This document shows, piece by piece, positions 1-6,067 of a stretch of 9,193 nucleotides of DNA (the first letter of the stretch is position 1; every line of letters begins with the position of its first letter). The notes under the pieces are model-generated. The model did no database searches and had not been told where the DNA came from. It worked only from the letters and a program-made list of their open reading frames with translations. This DNA comes from an uncultured Rhodospirillales bacterium (GTDB lineage Bacteria; Pseudomonadota; Alphaproteobacteria; Acetobacterales; Acetobacteraceae), in NCBI GenBank assembly GCA_903844785.1, contig CAIMVB010000503.1, forward strand, positions 1-9,193. The letters are read 5' to 3'. The position numbers and the translations under genes were made by a program.

Positions 1-1
1 C

Positions 2-403
2 CGCGCCGATCTGCCGGGCGAAAACACGCAAGCCATCCTGTCGCGCATGCAATCGGAACGTGAACGTGTGGCGCGTGAAGCCCGCGCGGAAGGTGCTGAA
101 GTGGCGCAGCGCGTGCGCGCGGGGGCGGAGCGTGAACGCACCGTGCTGATCGCGGAAGCCCAGGCGCAGGCGGATATCCTGCGCGGTCAGGGTGAACAGG
201 AAGCCATCCGCATTTTCGCGGAAGCCTTCCAGCGCGACCCGGCCTTCTTCCAATTCTGGCGCACCATGCAGGCCTATCGTGAAGCCTTTTCCGAAGGTGA
301 CACGCGCATGGTCCTGACCCCGGATTCGGAATTCTTCCGCTTCTTCCGGGAAAGCCCGAATAGCCTGCCGGGGGCGCCAGGCCAGACTTCAGCGCCGCGG
401 TGA
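2..403 (+). CDS. hflC: HflC, SPFH/prohibitin-domain regulator of FtsH (3' part only)
   Basis: The reading frame is open from the left edge and encodes the last 133 residues; the start and the N-terminal membrane anchor lie outside the window. HflC pairs with HflK in a large inner-membrane complex that encloses the FtsH protease and modulates its degradation of membrane proteins. What is visible is the family's C-terminal half: an RADLP segment, a long charged Ala/Glu/Arg-rich helix that probably forms coiled coil (about residues 15-70 of the fragment), then an RIFAEAF segment, a FxFWRTMQAYREAF stretch and the terminal TPDSEFFRFF motif, all typical of HflC. The tail after this motif is short and rich in Pro and Gly. 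The stop codon overlaps the GTG start of the next gene by 4 bases (GTGA), so the two are probably translationally coupled. hflK is expected just upstream, though it cannot be seen here. Confidence 0.93.
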   Translation, partial: RADLPGENTQAILSRMQSERERVAREARAEGAEVAQRVRAGAERERTVLIAEAQAQADILRGQGEQEAIRIFAEAFQRDPAFFQFWRTMQAYREAFSEGDTRMVLTPDSEFFRFFRESPNSLPGAPGQTSAPR

Positions 404-594
404 GTTTCACCGCGCTACTGCAAGGGATTGCTGTGGTGCTGGCGCTTGAAGGCTTGGCCTATGCCATGGCGCCAGGTTTCATGCGCCGCGCCTTGGCATC
501 CTTGGCCGAGGCGCCGGAGAGCCGCCTGCGCCTGGGCGGCCTGATTGCCGCGGCGGGCGGCATTGGGCTTGCCTGGTTGCTCAAGCTTTTTTGA
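400..594 (+). CDS. DUF2065 small inner-membrane protein
   Basis: This 64-residue protein starts at a GTG that overlaps the hflC stop codon. No clear Shine-Dalgarno sequence precedes it, which fits translation by coupling to hflC. It has two predicted hydrophobic helices (about residues 5-23 and 45-63) joined by a short loop with an APGFMRRAL segment and a charged APESRLRLGG segment. This length and layout match the DUF2065 (E. coli YjeT-like) family, which commonly sits directly after hflC. The biochemical function of the family is unknown. Its conserved position between hflC and a Do-type protease suggests a role in, or co-regulation with, membrane protein quality control, but that is inference from context only. 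Confidence 0.88.
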   Translation: MSFTALLQGIAVVLALEGLAYAMAPGFMRRALASLAEAPESRLRLGGLIAAAGGIGLAWLLKLF

Positions 595-601
595 AGGGCG
601 C

Positions 602-614
602 GGCGCGATGCGCC
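602..614 (+). other. Short GC hairpin after DUF2065 gene
   Basis: GGCGC (602-606) and GCGCC (610-614) form a 5-bp stem around a 3-base loop, starting 7 bases after the DUF2065 stop codon. There is no strong T run after it, only a weak TCTTTGTC. It may slow or partly end transcription from hflC, or may be chance in GC-rich DNA. Confidence 0.3.
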
Positions 615-646
615 AGTCGCTCTTTGTCGCACTTCGTTGCAGAGAA

Positions 647-665
647 AAGGGTTACATTCACCCTT
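647..665 (+). other. Inverted repeat in the leader of the Do-type protease gene
   Basis: AAGGGT (647-652) and ACCCTT (660-665) are perfect inverted arms around a 7-base spacer, about 100 bases before the protease start. The right arm also belongs to a second small inverted repeat, CCC-TTA-GGG (661-669), so two alternative pairings share the same bases. A further 5-bp stem, TCACC (716-720) with GGTGA (726-730), lies closer to the gene. This could be a regulator binding site or leader RNA structure. I could not identify a convincing promoter in 595-767. Confidence 0.3.
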
Positions 666-755
666 AGGGCGCCAATCTGCTATGGCGTTCCAGCGCCTGA
701 TCCGCAAAGGTGGGATCACCGAAGCGGTGAATCAGTCGCTACTAAATAGTCTCCG

Positions 756-760
756 AGGAG
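756..760 (+). promoter_or_regulatory. Shine-Dalgarno site that fixes the TTG start of the protease gene
   Basis: AGGAG at 756-760 lies 7 bases before the TTG at 768. This is ideal spacing and decides the start: the resulting protein begins with a complete signal peptide, and no ATG or GTG that would give one is nearby in the frame. Confidence 0.8.
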
Positions 761-767
761 AGCTTCC

Positions 768-2273
768 TTGCGCATCGTCCATCTTGCCCTTGCCGGCGCC
801 CTGGCCCTATCGCCGCTTGCCCCGCTGCCGCTGATCAGCCCGGCTGGGGCGCAGCAGCGTGCCCCGGAAAGCTTCGCGCCGCTCGCGCGGGAATTGCTGC
901 CGGCGGTGGTGAATATCTCCACTTCCAAGAATGTTGCCCCGCGCGCGGGGCGGCCCAATGCGCCGGAAATGCCGCAATTGCCGCCGGGCAGCCCGTTTGA
1001 GGAATTCTTCCGCGATTTCTTCAACCGCAACCGTCCGCCTGGCCAGGGTGAAGGCCCGCAGCAGCGCCCACGCCGCGCGCAGTCGCTCGGGTCTGGCTTC
1101 ATCATTGATGCGCAGGAAGGGATTGTGGTGACCAATAACCACGTGATTGATGGCGCTGATGAAATCAATGTGATCCTGCAGGACAAAACGAGCATTCGCG
1201 CCGAATTGGTGGGTACCGACCCGCGCACGGACATCGCGGTGCTACGCATCAAGCATGACAAGCCGCTGGCGGCTGTGGCTTTTGGTGACTCGGATCAATC
1301 AGAAGTGGGTGATTGGGTGATCGCCATTGGTAATCCTTTCGGCTTTGGCGGCACGGTGACGGCGGGGATTGTCTCGGCTCGCGGGCGCGATATCGGCCAG
1401 GGGCTGTATGATGATTTCATCCAGACGGATGCTTCGATTAATCAGGGCAATTCCGGCGGGCCGCTTTTCAACATGCGCGGCCAGGTGATTGGCATCAATA
1501 CCGCGATTGTCTCCCCCAGCGGGGTATCTGCCGGGCTTGGTTTCTCAATCCCGTCCAATATGGCTACCCGTGTGGTGGCGCAGCTCCGTGATGCGGGGCG
1601 CGTGCGGCGCGGCTGGATTGGGGTGAATATCCAGGGTGTGACGGATGATATCGCGGAGGCGCTGCGCCTTCCCGCCGGCACACGCGGCGCGCTGGTGGCG
1701 CGTGCGCAGGAAGATGGCCCGGCTGCCAAAGCGGGGATCCGTTCCGGCGATGTGATTATCCGCTTCAATGGCGTGGCGGTGCCGGAAATGCGCGCTTTGC
1801 CGCGTATTGTGGCGGATAACACGGTGGGGTCTTCCGTGCCGGTAGTCATTTGGCGCGATGGCAAGGAAGAAACCGTGACGATAACGCTCGGCGAATTGCC
1901 GACGGAACAGCGCCAAGCGGAAGCGCCGGCGGCGCCTTCTGTGCAGGGTCCGGTGGAACTAGCCGGGCTTGGGCTGCGTGTTGCGGCCATTACCAATGAA
2001 CTCCGCCAGCGCTTCAACCTGAAGCCCGAACAGCGCGGCGTGGTGATTGTGGAAGTGGTGCCCGGCAGCGCTGCCGCCGAACGGGAACTCCGCCCTGGTG
2101 ATGTGATTGTGGAAGTGCAGCAGCAGCGTGTCGCAACCCCGGCTGAGGTGCAGGAACAGGTGGAACGCCTGCGCCGGCAGAACCGCAATGTCGGGCTTTT
2201 TGCGGTGGAAAATGCCGGCGGGCAGCGCTTCGTGCCGCTGCGCCTGAATGCGCGGAGCGGTGCGCCGGGCTGA
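768..2273 (+). CDS. degP: DegP/DegQ (Do-family) periplasmic serine endoprotease
   Basis: This 501-residue protein is an HtrA-family protease that degrades or refolds misfolded proteins in the periplasm. Residues 1 to about 28 form a signal peptide: a short basic N-terminus, a hydrophobic Ala/Leu core and a likely AGA|QQ cleavage site. The trypsin-like domain follows (about 35-275) with the complete triad His125 (TNNHV), Asp155 (RTDIAVL) and Ser229 (GNSGGPLF). Two PDZ domains follow at about 283-372 and 398-490, the usual full-length Do layout. An acidic and Phe-rich segment, then a Pro/Gln/Arg-rich loop (about 76-104), occupies the LA-loop position; this loop is short, closer to DegQ/MucD than to E. 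coli DegP, so the symbol is approximate. The start is TTG behind a strong ribosome binding site. The gene follows hflC and DUF2065 after 173 bases and probably has its own promoter. A strong hairpin ends the unit. Confidence 0.95.
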   Translation: MRIVHLALAGALALSPLAPLPLISPAGAQQRAPESFAPLARELLPAVVNISTSKNVAPRAGRPNAPEMPQLPPGSPFEEFFRDFFNRNRPPGQGEGPQQRPRRAQSLGSGFIIDAQEGIVVTNNHVIDGADEINVILQDKTSIRAELVGTDPRTDIAVLRIKHDKPLAAVAFGDSDQSEVGDWVIAIGNPFGFGGTVTAGIVSARGRDIGQGLYDDFIQTDASINQGNSGGPLFNMRGQVIGINTAIVSPSGVSAGLGFSIPSNMATRVVAQLRDAGRVRRGWIGVNIQGVTDDIAEALRLPAGTRGALVARAQEDGPAAKAGIRSGDVIIRFNGVAVPEMRALPRIVADNTVGSSVPVVIWRDGKEETVTITLGELPTEQRQAEAPAAPSVQGPVELAGLGLRVAAITNELRQRFNLKPEQRGVVIVEVVPGSAAAERELRPGDVIVEVQQQRVATPAEVQEQVERLRRQNRNVGLFAVENAGGQRFVPLRLNARSGAPG

Positions 2274-2292
2274 TTTGGCTTTAGTGCGACAT

Positions 2293-2322
2293 CCCCTGAT
2301 CGGGCGAAGGCCCGATCAGGGG
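2293..2322 (+). terminator. Hairpin terminator after the Do-type protease gene
   Basis: CCCCTGATCGGGC (2293-2305) and its exact reverse complement GCCCGATCAGGGG (2310-2322) form a perfect 13-bp stem with a GAAG tetraloop, 19 bases after the protease stop codon. The following CATTTGTTTA is T-rich without being an unbroken T run. Position and strength support rho-independent termination of the hflC-degP unit and separation from the module downstream. Confidence 0.85.
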
Positions 2323-2399
2323 GCTCATTTGTTTACTTGATTACTGATCTCATGGCTTTGATTGCGCTTGAGAACCATTTCGTACCTTTGGCAGCCGTT

Positions 2400-2437
2400 G
2401 GGATGGCATGCGCCCTCCCTATTTAGCCCCTAATGGG
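2400..2437 (+). other. Hairpin-rich intergenic segment before the toxin-antitoxin-like module
   Basis: GGGA-GGC (2400-2407, one bulged T) pairs with GCC-TCCC (2412-2419, one bulged C) around an ATGC loop and is followed by TATTTAG. A second tiny stem, CCC (2428-2430) with GGG (2435-2437), is followed by ATTTT. Either could act as a weak extra terminator. The whole 2323-2445 gap carries no supported gene and is more AT-rich than the genes on either side. Confidence 0.3.
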
Positions 2438-2445
2438 ATTTTGAA

Positions 2446-2462
2446 CTTGACGTGACGTCAAG
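2446..2462. promoter_or_regulatory. 17-bp palindrome, probable autoregulatory operator
   Basis: CTTGACG (2446-2452) and CGTCAAG (2456-2462) are perfect 7-base inverted arms around TGA. The inner TGACGTCA (2453-2460) is itself an 8-base palindrome, and TGACG occurs twice in tandem (2448-2457). The site covers the -35 box of the module's promoter. A repressor bound here would block RNA polymerase, as expected for the helix-turn-helix protein encoded second in the pair. The binding partner is inferred. Confidence 0.7.
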
Positions 2463-2475
2463 ATTTTCGTATACG
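2447..2475 (+). promoter_or_regulatory. Sigma-70 type promoter of the toxin-antitoxin-like module
   Basis: TTGACG (2447-2452) matches the -35 consensus in five of six bases. After exactly 17 bases comes TATACG (2470-2475) as the -10 box, inside a CGTATACG palindrome (2468-2475). Transcription would begin near 2482, leaving a leader of roughly 25 bases that contains the ribosome binding site at 2496-2501. Confidence 0.75.
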
Positions 2476-2505
2476 ATCCCTCCGGGGGAGTTCTCAGGGG
2501 GTATT

Positions 2506-2784
2506 ATGTTTCGGAGTAAGGAGAGCGCCTCCCTCGGCGTTTTACTCACCCAAGGGGCTGCCATTGTCTGGAGCCGCCACGCCCTTGAACGCGCGCGTGA
2601 ACGCGGTGTTTCGAAATTGGATGCAGAGCGTTTGATCCGGCGGGGCCGCGTTACTGGCCTGGATATCCAGGCAAATGGGCAGGAGCGTTGGCAGCTTGCC
2701 GGTAAGGATGAGGACGGTCACGCCTTTACTGTCGTGATCACCCCGATTGCGCCGGATGTTTTGGTTGTCACTGTCATCACATGA
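2506..2784 (+). CDS. DUF4258-domain protein, putative toxin of a toxin-antitoxin-like pair
   Basis: The product is 92 residues when started at ATG 2506, which has AGGGGG at 2496-2501 just upstream. An in-frame GTG at 2452 would add 18 residues, but it lies within the -35 box of the module's own promoter, so it is unlikely. The protein carries the DUF4258 signature: S-x-H-A-x-x-R-A-x-E-R-G at residues 23-34 (His25, Arg29, Arg33), then a W-x-x-A-G-K-D-x-D-G strand-turn segment (about 62-71) and a C-terminal hydrophobic strand ending in VLVVTVIT. Small proteins of this type are often found directly before an MqsA-like helix-turn-helix gene, as here. A ribonuclease or translation-inhibiting toxin role is inferred from that pairing and size; no active site is proven. 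The next gene follows after 15 bases. Confidence 0.8.
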   Translation: MFRSKESASLGVLLTQGAAIVWSRHALERARERGVSKLDAERLIRRGRVTGLDIQANGQERWQLAGKDEDGHAFTVVITPIAPDVLVVTVIT

Positions 2785-2799
2785 AAGGGAGAGAATCAC

Positions 2800-3324
2800 A
2801 TGCGCCGCCTCTTGCCACGATATGAGGAAAGCGGCCTCGGCCTGCCCTACCCGGTCGTGCTCATCAATGCGGCCGAGGAGCATGCTGACGCGGCCGGGAA
2901 TGTGCTTGGCGTGTCGGTCCCTGATCTTGAGGGCTTGGTGGCAGCCGTTGCGGTGGCGCGTGCCTTTCTGCCGGTGGAATTAACCGGCAGTGAGGTGCGC
3001 TTCATGCGCAAGGTGATCGGCATGTCGGCCAAGGATTTTGCCGAGGCGTTGAAACTCGACCCCGCCTCTCTTTCCCGGTGGGAGAACAACAAGCAGACAC
3101 TGGGTGGCTGGGCAGAAAGCCAAGTACGGCTGGCCACCGTCGCCATCCTCGCCCAGCGCATGCCAAGCCTGAAGCCGGATATGGAAAAATTGTTTCGCAT
3201 GGTGTCGCGCAAGCGCGAAGAAGGTGAAGCCTGGCCGCTGTTCGAACTGCACCTTGAACCCCAGCGCGCGGCAGAAGCCCCGCGCGCTCCGGGTGAAGGC
3301 TGGGCCGCGCTTCAGGCGGCGTAA
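2800..3324 (+). CDS. MqsA-like helix-turn-helix protein, putative antitoxin and autorepressor
   Basis: This 174-residue protein starts at ATG 2800 with GGGAGA (2787-2792) upstream. Residues 1-55 form a small N-terminal domain with YEESGL and VSVPDLEGL motifs, presumably the part that binds the partner. Residues about 60-115 form an XRE-type DNA-binding domain beginning LTGSEVRFMRKVIGMS and containing the likely recognition helix DPASLSRWEN (87-96); the LTG-E-RF-RK opening is characteristic of the MqsA/YgiT group. Unlike E. coli MqsA it has no cysteine at all, so it cannot have that protein's zinc site. The C-terminal tail (about 140-174) is charged, then rich in Pro and Ala. It lies second in the pair, the toxin-first order also seen in mqsRA and higBA. 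It is the natural candidate to bind the palindrome at 2446-2462. A plain regulator without toxin-neutralising role remains possible. Confidence 0.82.
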   Translation: MRRLLPRYEESGLGLPYPVVLINAAEEHADAAGNVLGVSVPDLEGLVAAVAVARAFLPVELTGSEVRFMRKVIGMSAKDFAEALKLDPASLSRWENNKQTLGGWAESQVRLATVAILAQRMPSLKPDMEKLFRMVSRKREEGEAWPLFELHLEPQRAAEAPRAPGEGWAALQAA

Positions 3325-3387
3325 ACCACGCGACTGACTGCAACCGCCTCTCGCGCTTTCGCGCCACACCCTTTATGTCTCCCCGCC

Positions 3388-4785
3388 ATGGAGTACATCT
3401 CAACACGCGGGCAGGCGCCGGCCCGGGATTTTGAAGGCGTATTGCTGGCTGGCCTCGCTGAGGATGGCGGGCTGTTTGTGCCGCGCCATTGGCCGGAATT
3501 ATCGCCCGCCGAATGGCGCGCCATGCGTGGGCTTTCCTATCCGGAACTGGCCGCGCGCATCATTGGGCTTTTCGCGGGGCCCAGCCTGCCGCTCGATCAG
3601 CTTTGCAAGCAGGCTTATGCGGGGTTTGGCCATCCGGCCATTGTGCCGCTGGTGCAGTTGGATCAGCGCTGCTTCGCGTTGGAATTGTTCCATGGCCCAA
3701 CACTCGCGTTCAAGGATATGGCGCTGCAATTGCTCGGGCGCTTGTTTGACCATGTGCTGACCAAGCGTGGTGAACGCGTCACCATTGTTGGCGCGACCTC
3801 GGGCGATACGGGCTCGGCGGCTATTGAGGCCTGCCGGGATCGCGCGGCGATTGATATCGTGATCCTGCATCCGGAAGGCCGCACCAGCGAAGTGCAGCGC
3901 CGGCAAATGACCAGCGTGCTGGCCGGGAATGTCAGCAATATCGCCATCAAGGGCGATTTCGATGCTTGCCAGGATCTGGTGAAGGCCATGTTCAACGACG
4001 TGCCCTTCCGCCAGGAAATGCGGCTTTCGGCGGTGAATTCGATCAATTGGGCGCGGATTGCGGCGCAAATCCCCTATTATGTCGCGGCCGCCCTGGCGCT
4101 TGGCGCGCCGGATCGCCCGGTGGCCTTCAGCGTGCCCACCGGGAACTTCGGCAATGTGCTGGCCGCCTGGGCCGCAATGCGCATGGGCCTGCCAGTGGCC
4201 AAGCTGATTGTGGGGGCCAACCGCAATGATATCCTGGCGCGCTTCCTGACCGCGAATGACATGACAGCGCGGCCGGTGGAGCCATCCCTTTCGCCTTCCA
4301 TGGATATTCAGGTTTCCTCCAATTTCGAGCGTCTGTTGTTTGAATTGCTGGGTCGTGATGGCGCAGTCACGGCGGAAGCCATGCGCCGCTTCCGCACCGA
4401 AGGCCGCATGCCCATCCCCGATGCTGCCTGGCGGGAAGCGACCAAGCTATTTGCCGGCTTCACCTTGGATGATGCCGGGACACTCGCCGAAATTCGCCAT
4501 TTGCATCAGGCGGCGGGGTATTTGGCTGATCCGCACACGGCGGTTGGCACTGCCGCCGCGCGCGCCTTGGCGCCGGTGGACCCGGCCATTCCCGTGGTGG
4601 TGGCCGCCACCGCGCATCCGGCAAAATTCCCGGACGCGGTTGAACGCGCCACGGGCTTCCGCCCCCCTCTGCCCGCGCGGCTTGCCGACCTATATGATCG
4701 GGAAGAACGCTTTTCCGTCCTGGCCGATGACCTTGGCACGGTGGAAGCCGCGGTTCGTGCCCATGCCCGTCGTAATGCAGCTTGA
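3388..4785 (+). CDS. thrC: Threonine synthase
   Basis: This 465-residue cytoplasmic PLP enzyme converts O-phospho-L-homoserine to L-threonine, the last step of threonine biosynthesis. The N-terminal YISTRGQAPARDFEGVLLAGLAEDGGLFVP is typical of the long (bacterial/fungal class) threonine synthases. The PLP-binding lysine is Lys109 in HGPTLAFKDMALQLLG. GATSGDTGSAA (135-145) and the cofactor phosphate loop TGNFGN (251-256) follow, as do the family segments SINWARIAAQIPYY and SPSMDIQVSSNFERLLFE. Length is normal. The start ATG at 3388 fits the family N-terminus although no good Shine-Dalgarno precedes it. It is 63 bases from the antitoxin-like gene; no threonine-codon leader peptide or attenuator is visible there. 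Only 16 bases separate it from the M16 peptidase gene, so the two are probably cotranscribed, an arrangement I recall as common in alphaproteobacteria. Confidence 0.96.
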   Translation: MEYISTRGQAPARDFEGVLLAGLAEDGGLFVPRHWPELSPAEWRAMRGLSYPELAARIIGLFAGPSLPLDQLCKQAYAGFGHPAIVPLVQLDQRCFALELFHGPTLAFKDMALQLLGRLFDHVLTKRGERVTIVGATSGDTGSAAIEACRDRAAIDIVILHPEGRTSEVQRRQMTSVLAGNVSNIAIKGDFDACQDLVKAMFNDVPFRQEMRLSAVNSINWARIAAQIPYYVAAALALGAPDRPVAFSVPTGNFGNVLAAWAAMRMGLPVAKLIVGANRNDILARFLTANDMTARPVEPSLSPSMDIQVSSNFERLLFELLGRDGAVTAEAMRRFRTEGRMPIPDAAWREATKLFAGFTLDDAGTLAEIRHLHQAAGYLADPHTAVGTAAARALAPVDPAIPVVVAATAHPAKFPDAVERATGFRPPLPARLADLYDREERFSVLADDLGTVEAAVRAHARRNAA

Positions 4786-4801
4786 AAAGACAAACGCACC
4801 C

Positions 4802-6067
4802 ATGACCGAAGCCGTCCGCGTGACTCGCCTGAATAATGGCCTGACCATTGTTTCCGAAAACATGCCGCGCGTGGAAACCGTTTCCGTCGGCGCTTATGTT
4901 TCGGTCGGCACGCGGCATGAAACGCCGGAAGATAATGGCGTTTCCCACTTCCTGGAACATATGGCCTTCAAGGGAACGGCAAGGCGCGATGCGGCAGCGA
5001 TTGCGCGGGAGATTGAAAATGTCGGCGGGCATTTGAATGCCTATACCGCCCGCGAACAAACCGCTTATTACGCCAAGGTGCTTAAGGAAGACACCGCACT
5101 CGCCGTTGATATCATCGGCGATATCCTGACGCATTCCACCTTCGAACCGGAAGAAGTGGAACGCGAACGCGGCGTGATTTTGCAGGAAATTGGTCAGGCG
5201 AATGATACGCCGGATGATATTGTGTTTGACCATTTCCAATCCACTGCCTTTCCCGATCAACCCATGGGCCGGCCGGTGCTGGGCACTGAGGATTCAATCA
5301 AAGCCATGACGCGCGATGCGCTGAAGGGCTATATGGGCCGGCATTACGGACCATCTTCCATGGTGATTGCTGGCGCGGGCGCCTTGGAACATGAAACGCT
5401 GCTTGACCTGGTCGGCAAGCATTTCGCTGATCTGCCGGATGTGACCATCCCCACCCCGGAAGCCGCGCGTTATGCCGGCGGTGAATTCCGCGAAACACGC
5501 GATTTGGACCAGGTGCATATTGTGTTGGGCTTTCCTTCCGCGCCCTATCGCGACCCCATGCATTGGCCAACACAGGTATTGGGCACGCTTTTGGGTGGCG
5601 GCATGTCTTCGCGCCTGTTTCAGGAAATTCGTGAAAAGCGTGGCTTGGTTTATTCCATCTATGCCTTCGCTTCACCCTTCAGGGATGGCGGCTTGTTCCA
5701 GATTTATGCCGGCACGGGTGAGAAGGAAGCGGCGGAATTAATGCCCGTGACGCTTGAGGAATTGATCAAGGTGCAGCGTGATGTGACGGAAGATGAATTG
5801 GCCCGCGCGAAGGCGCAGCTGCGCGCTTCCTTGCTGATGTCCTTGGAATCCACCGGCAGCCGCTGTGAACAGCTTGCGCGGCAATTGCAGGTGCATGGCC
5901 GCGTGATCCCAATTGAGGAAACCAAGCAGCGCATCGCCTCGGTCACGGTGGAGCAAGTGCAGCAGGCGGCTGCTCAGGCCTTCCGCCAGCGCCCAACTTT
6001 GGCCGTTATGGGGCCGGCGGGGCAGGTGCCATCGCTCGGCGCGATCATGGAGACGCTCGCGGCATGA
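4802..6067 (+). CDS. M16 family zinc metallopeptidase (processing-peptidase type)
   Basis: This 421-residue protein is an M16B zinc peptidase of the group to which the mitochondrial processing peptidase beta subunit belongs. The inverted zinc motif HxxEH is intact as His49-Phe-Leu-Glu52-His53, with Glu52 as catalytic base, and the third ligand is Glu129 in GVILQEIGQ, at the family's usual distance. The C-terminal half contains the conserved GGGMSSRLFQEIREKRGLVYSIYAF segment (266-290), the substrate-binding R/Y region. There is no signal peptide, so it probably acts in the cytoplasm unless exported otherwise. The frame stays open far upstream inside thrC, but family alignment favours ATG 4802 (MTEAVRVTRLNNGLTIVSE). 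ATG 4775, inside the end of thrC, is a less likely alternative. The stop overlaps the pmbA start by 4 bases (ATGA). The natural substrate is not known. Confidence 0.93.
   Translation: MTEAVRVTRLNNGLTIVSENMPRVETVSVGAYVSVGTRHETPEDNGVSHFLEHMAFKGTARRDAAAIAREIENVGGHLNAYTAREQTAYYAKVLKEDTALAVDIIGDILTHSTFEPEEVERERGVILQEIGQANDTPDDIVFDHFQSTAFPDQPMGRPVLGTEDSIKAMTRDALKGYMGRHYGPSSMVIAGAGALEHETLLDLVGKHFADLPDVTIPTPEAARYAGGEFRETRDLDQVHIVLGFPSAPYRDPMHWPTQVLGTLLGGGMSSRLFQEIREKRGLVYSIYAFASPFRDGGLFQIYAGTGEKEAAELMPVTLEELIKVQRDVTEDELARAKAQLRASLLMSLESTGSRCEQLARQLQVHGRVIPIEETKQRIASVTVEQVQQAAAQAFRQRPTLAVMGPAGQVPSLGAIMETLAA

Noticed and set aside
1442..2188. 248-residue antisense frame inside the protease gene
   Set aside because: It is rich in Ser, Arg and Thr without any family motif, and overlaps the intact protease and PDZ domains on the + strand.
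2352..2426. 24-residue open frame (ATG to TAG) between the degP terminator and the toxin-antitoxin-like module
   Set aside because: It has no ribosome binding site, no promoter and no recognisable peptide character; it is short enough to be chance.
3325..3387. Threonine attenuator or leader peptide before thrC
   Set aside because: The 63-base gap has no run of Thr codons and no terminator hairpin; only a 4-bp GCGC stem (3353-3364) is present.
4340..4801. N-terminal extension of the M16 peptidase into thrC
   Set aside because: The added residues do not resemble the family and coincide with the conserved C-terminal coding part of thrC in another frame.
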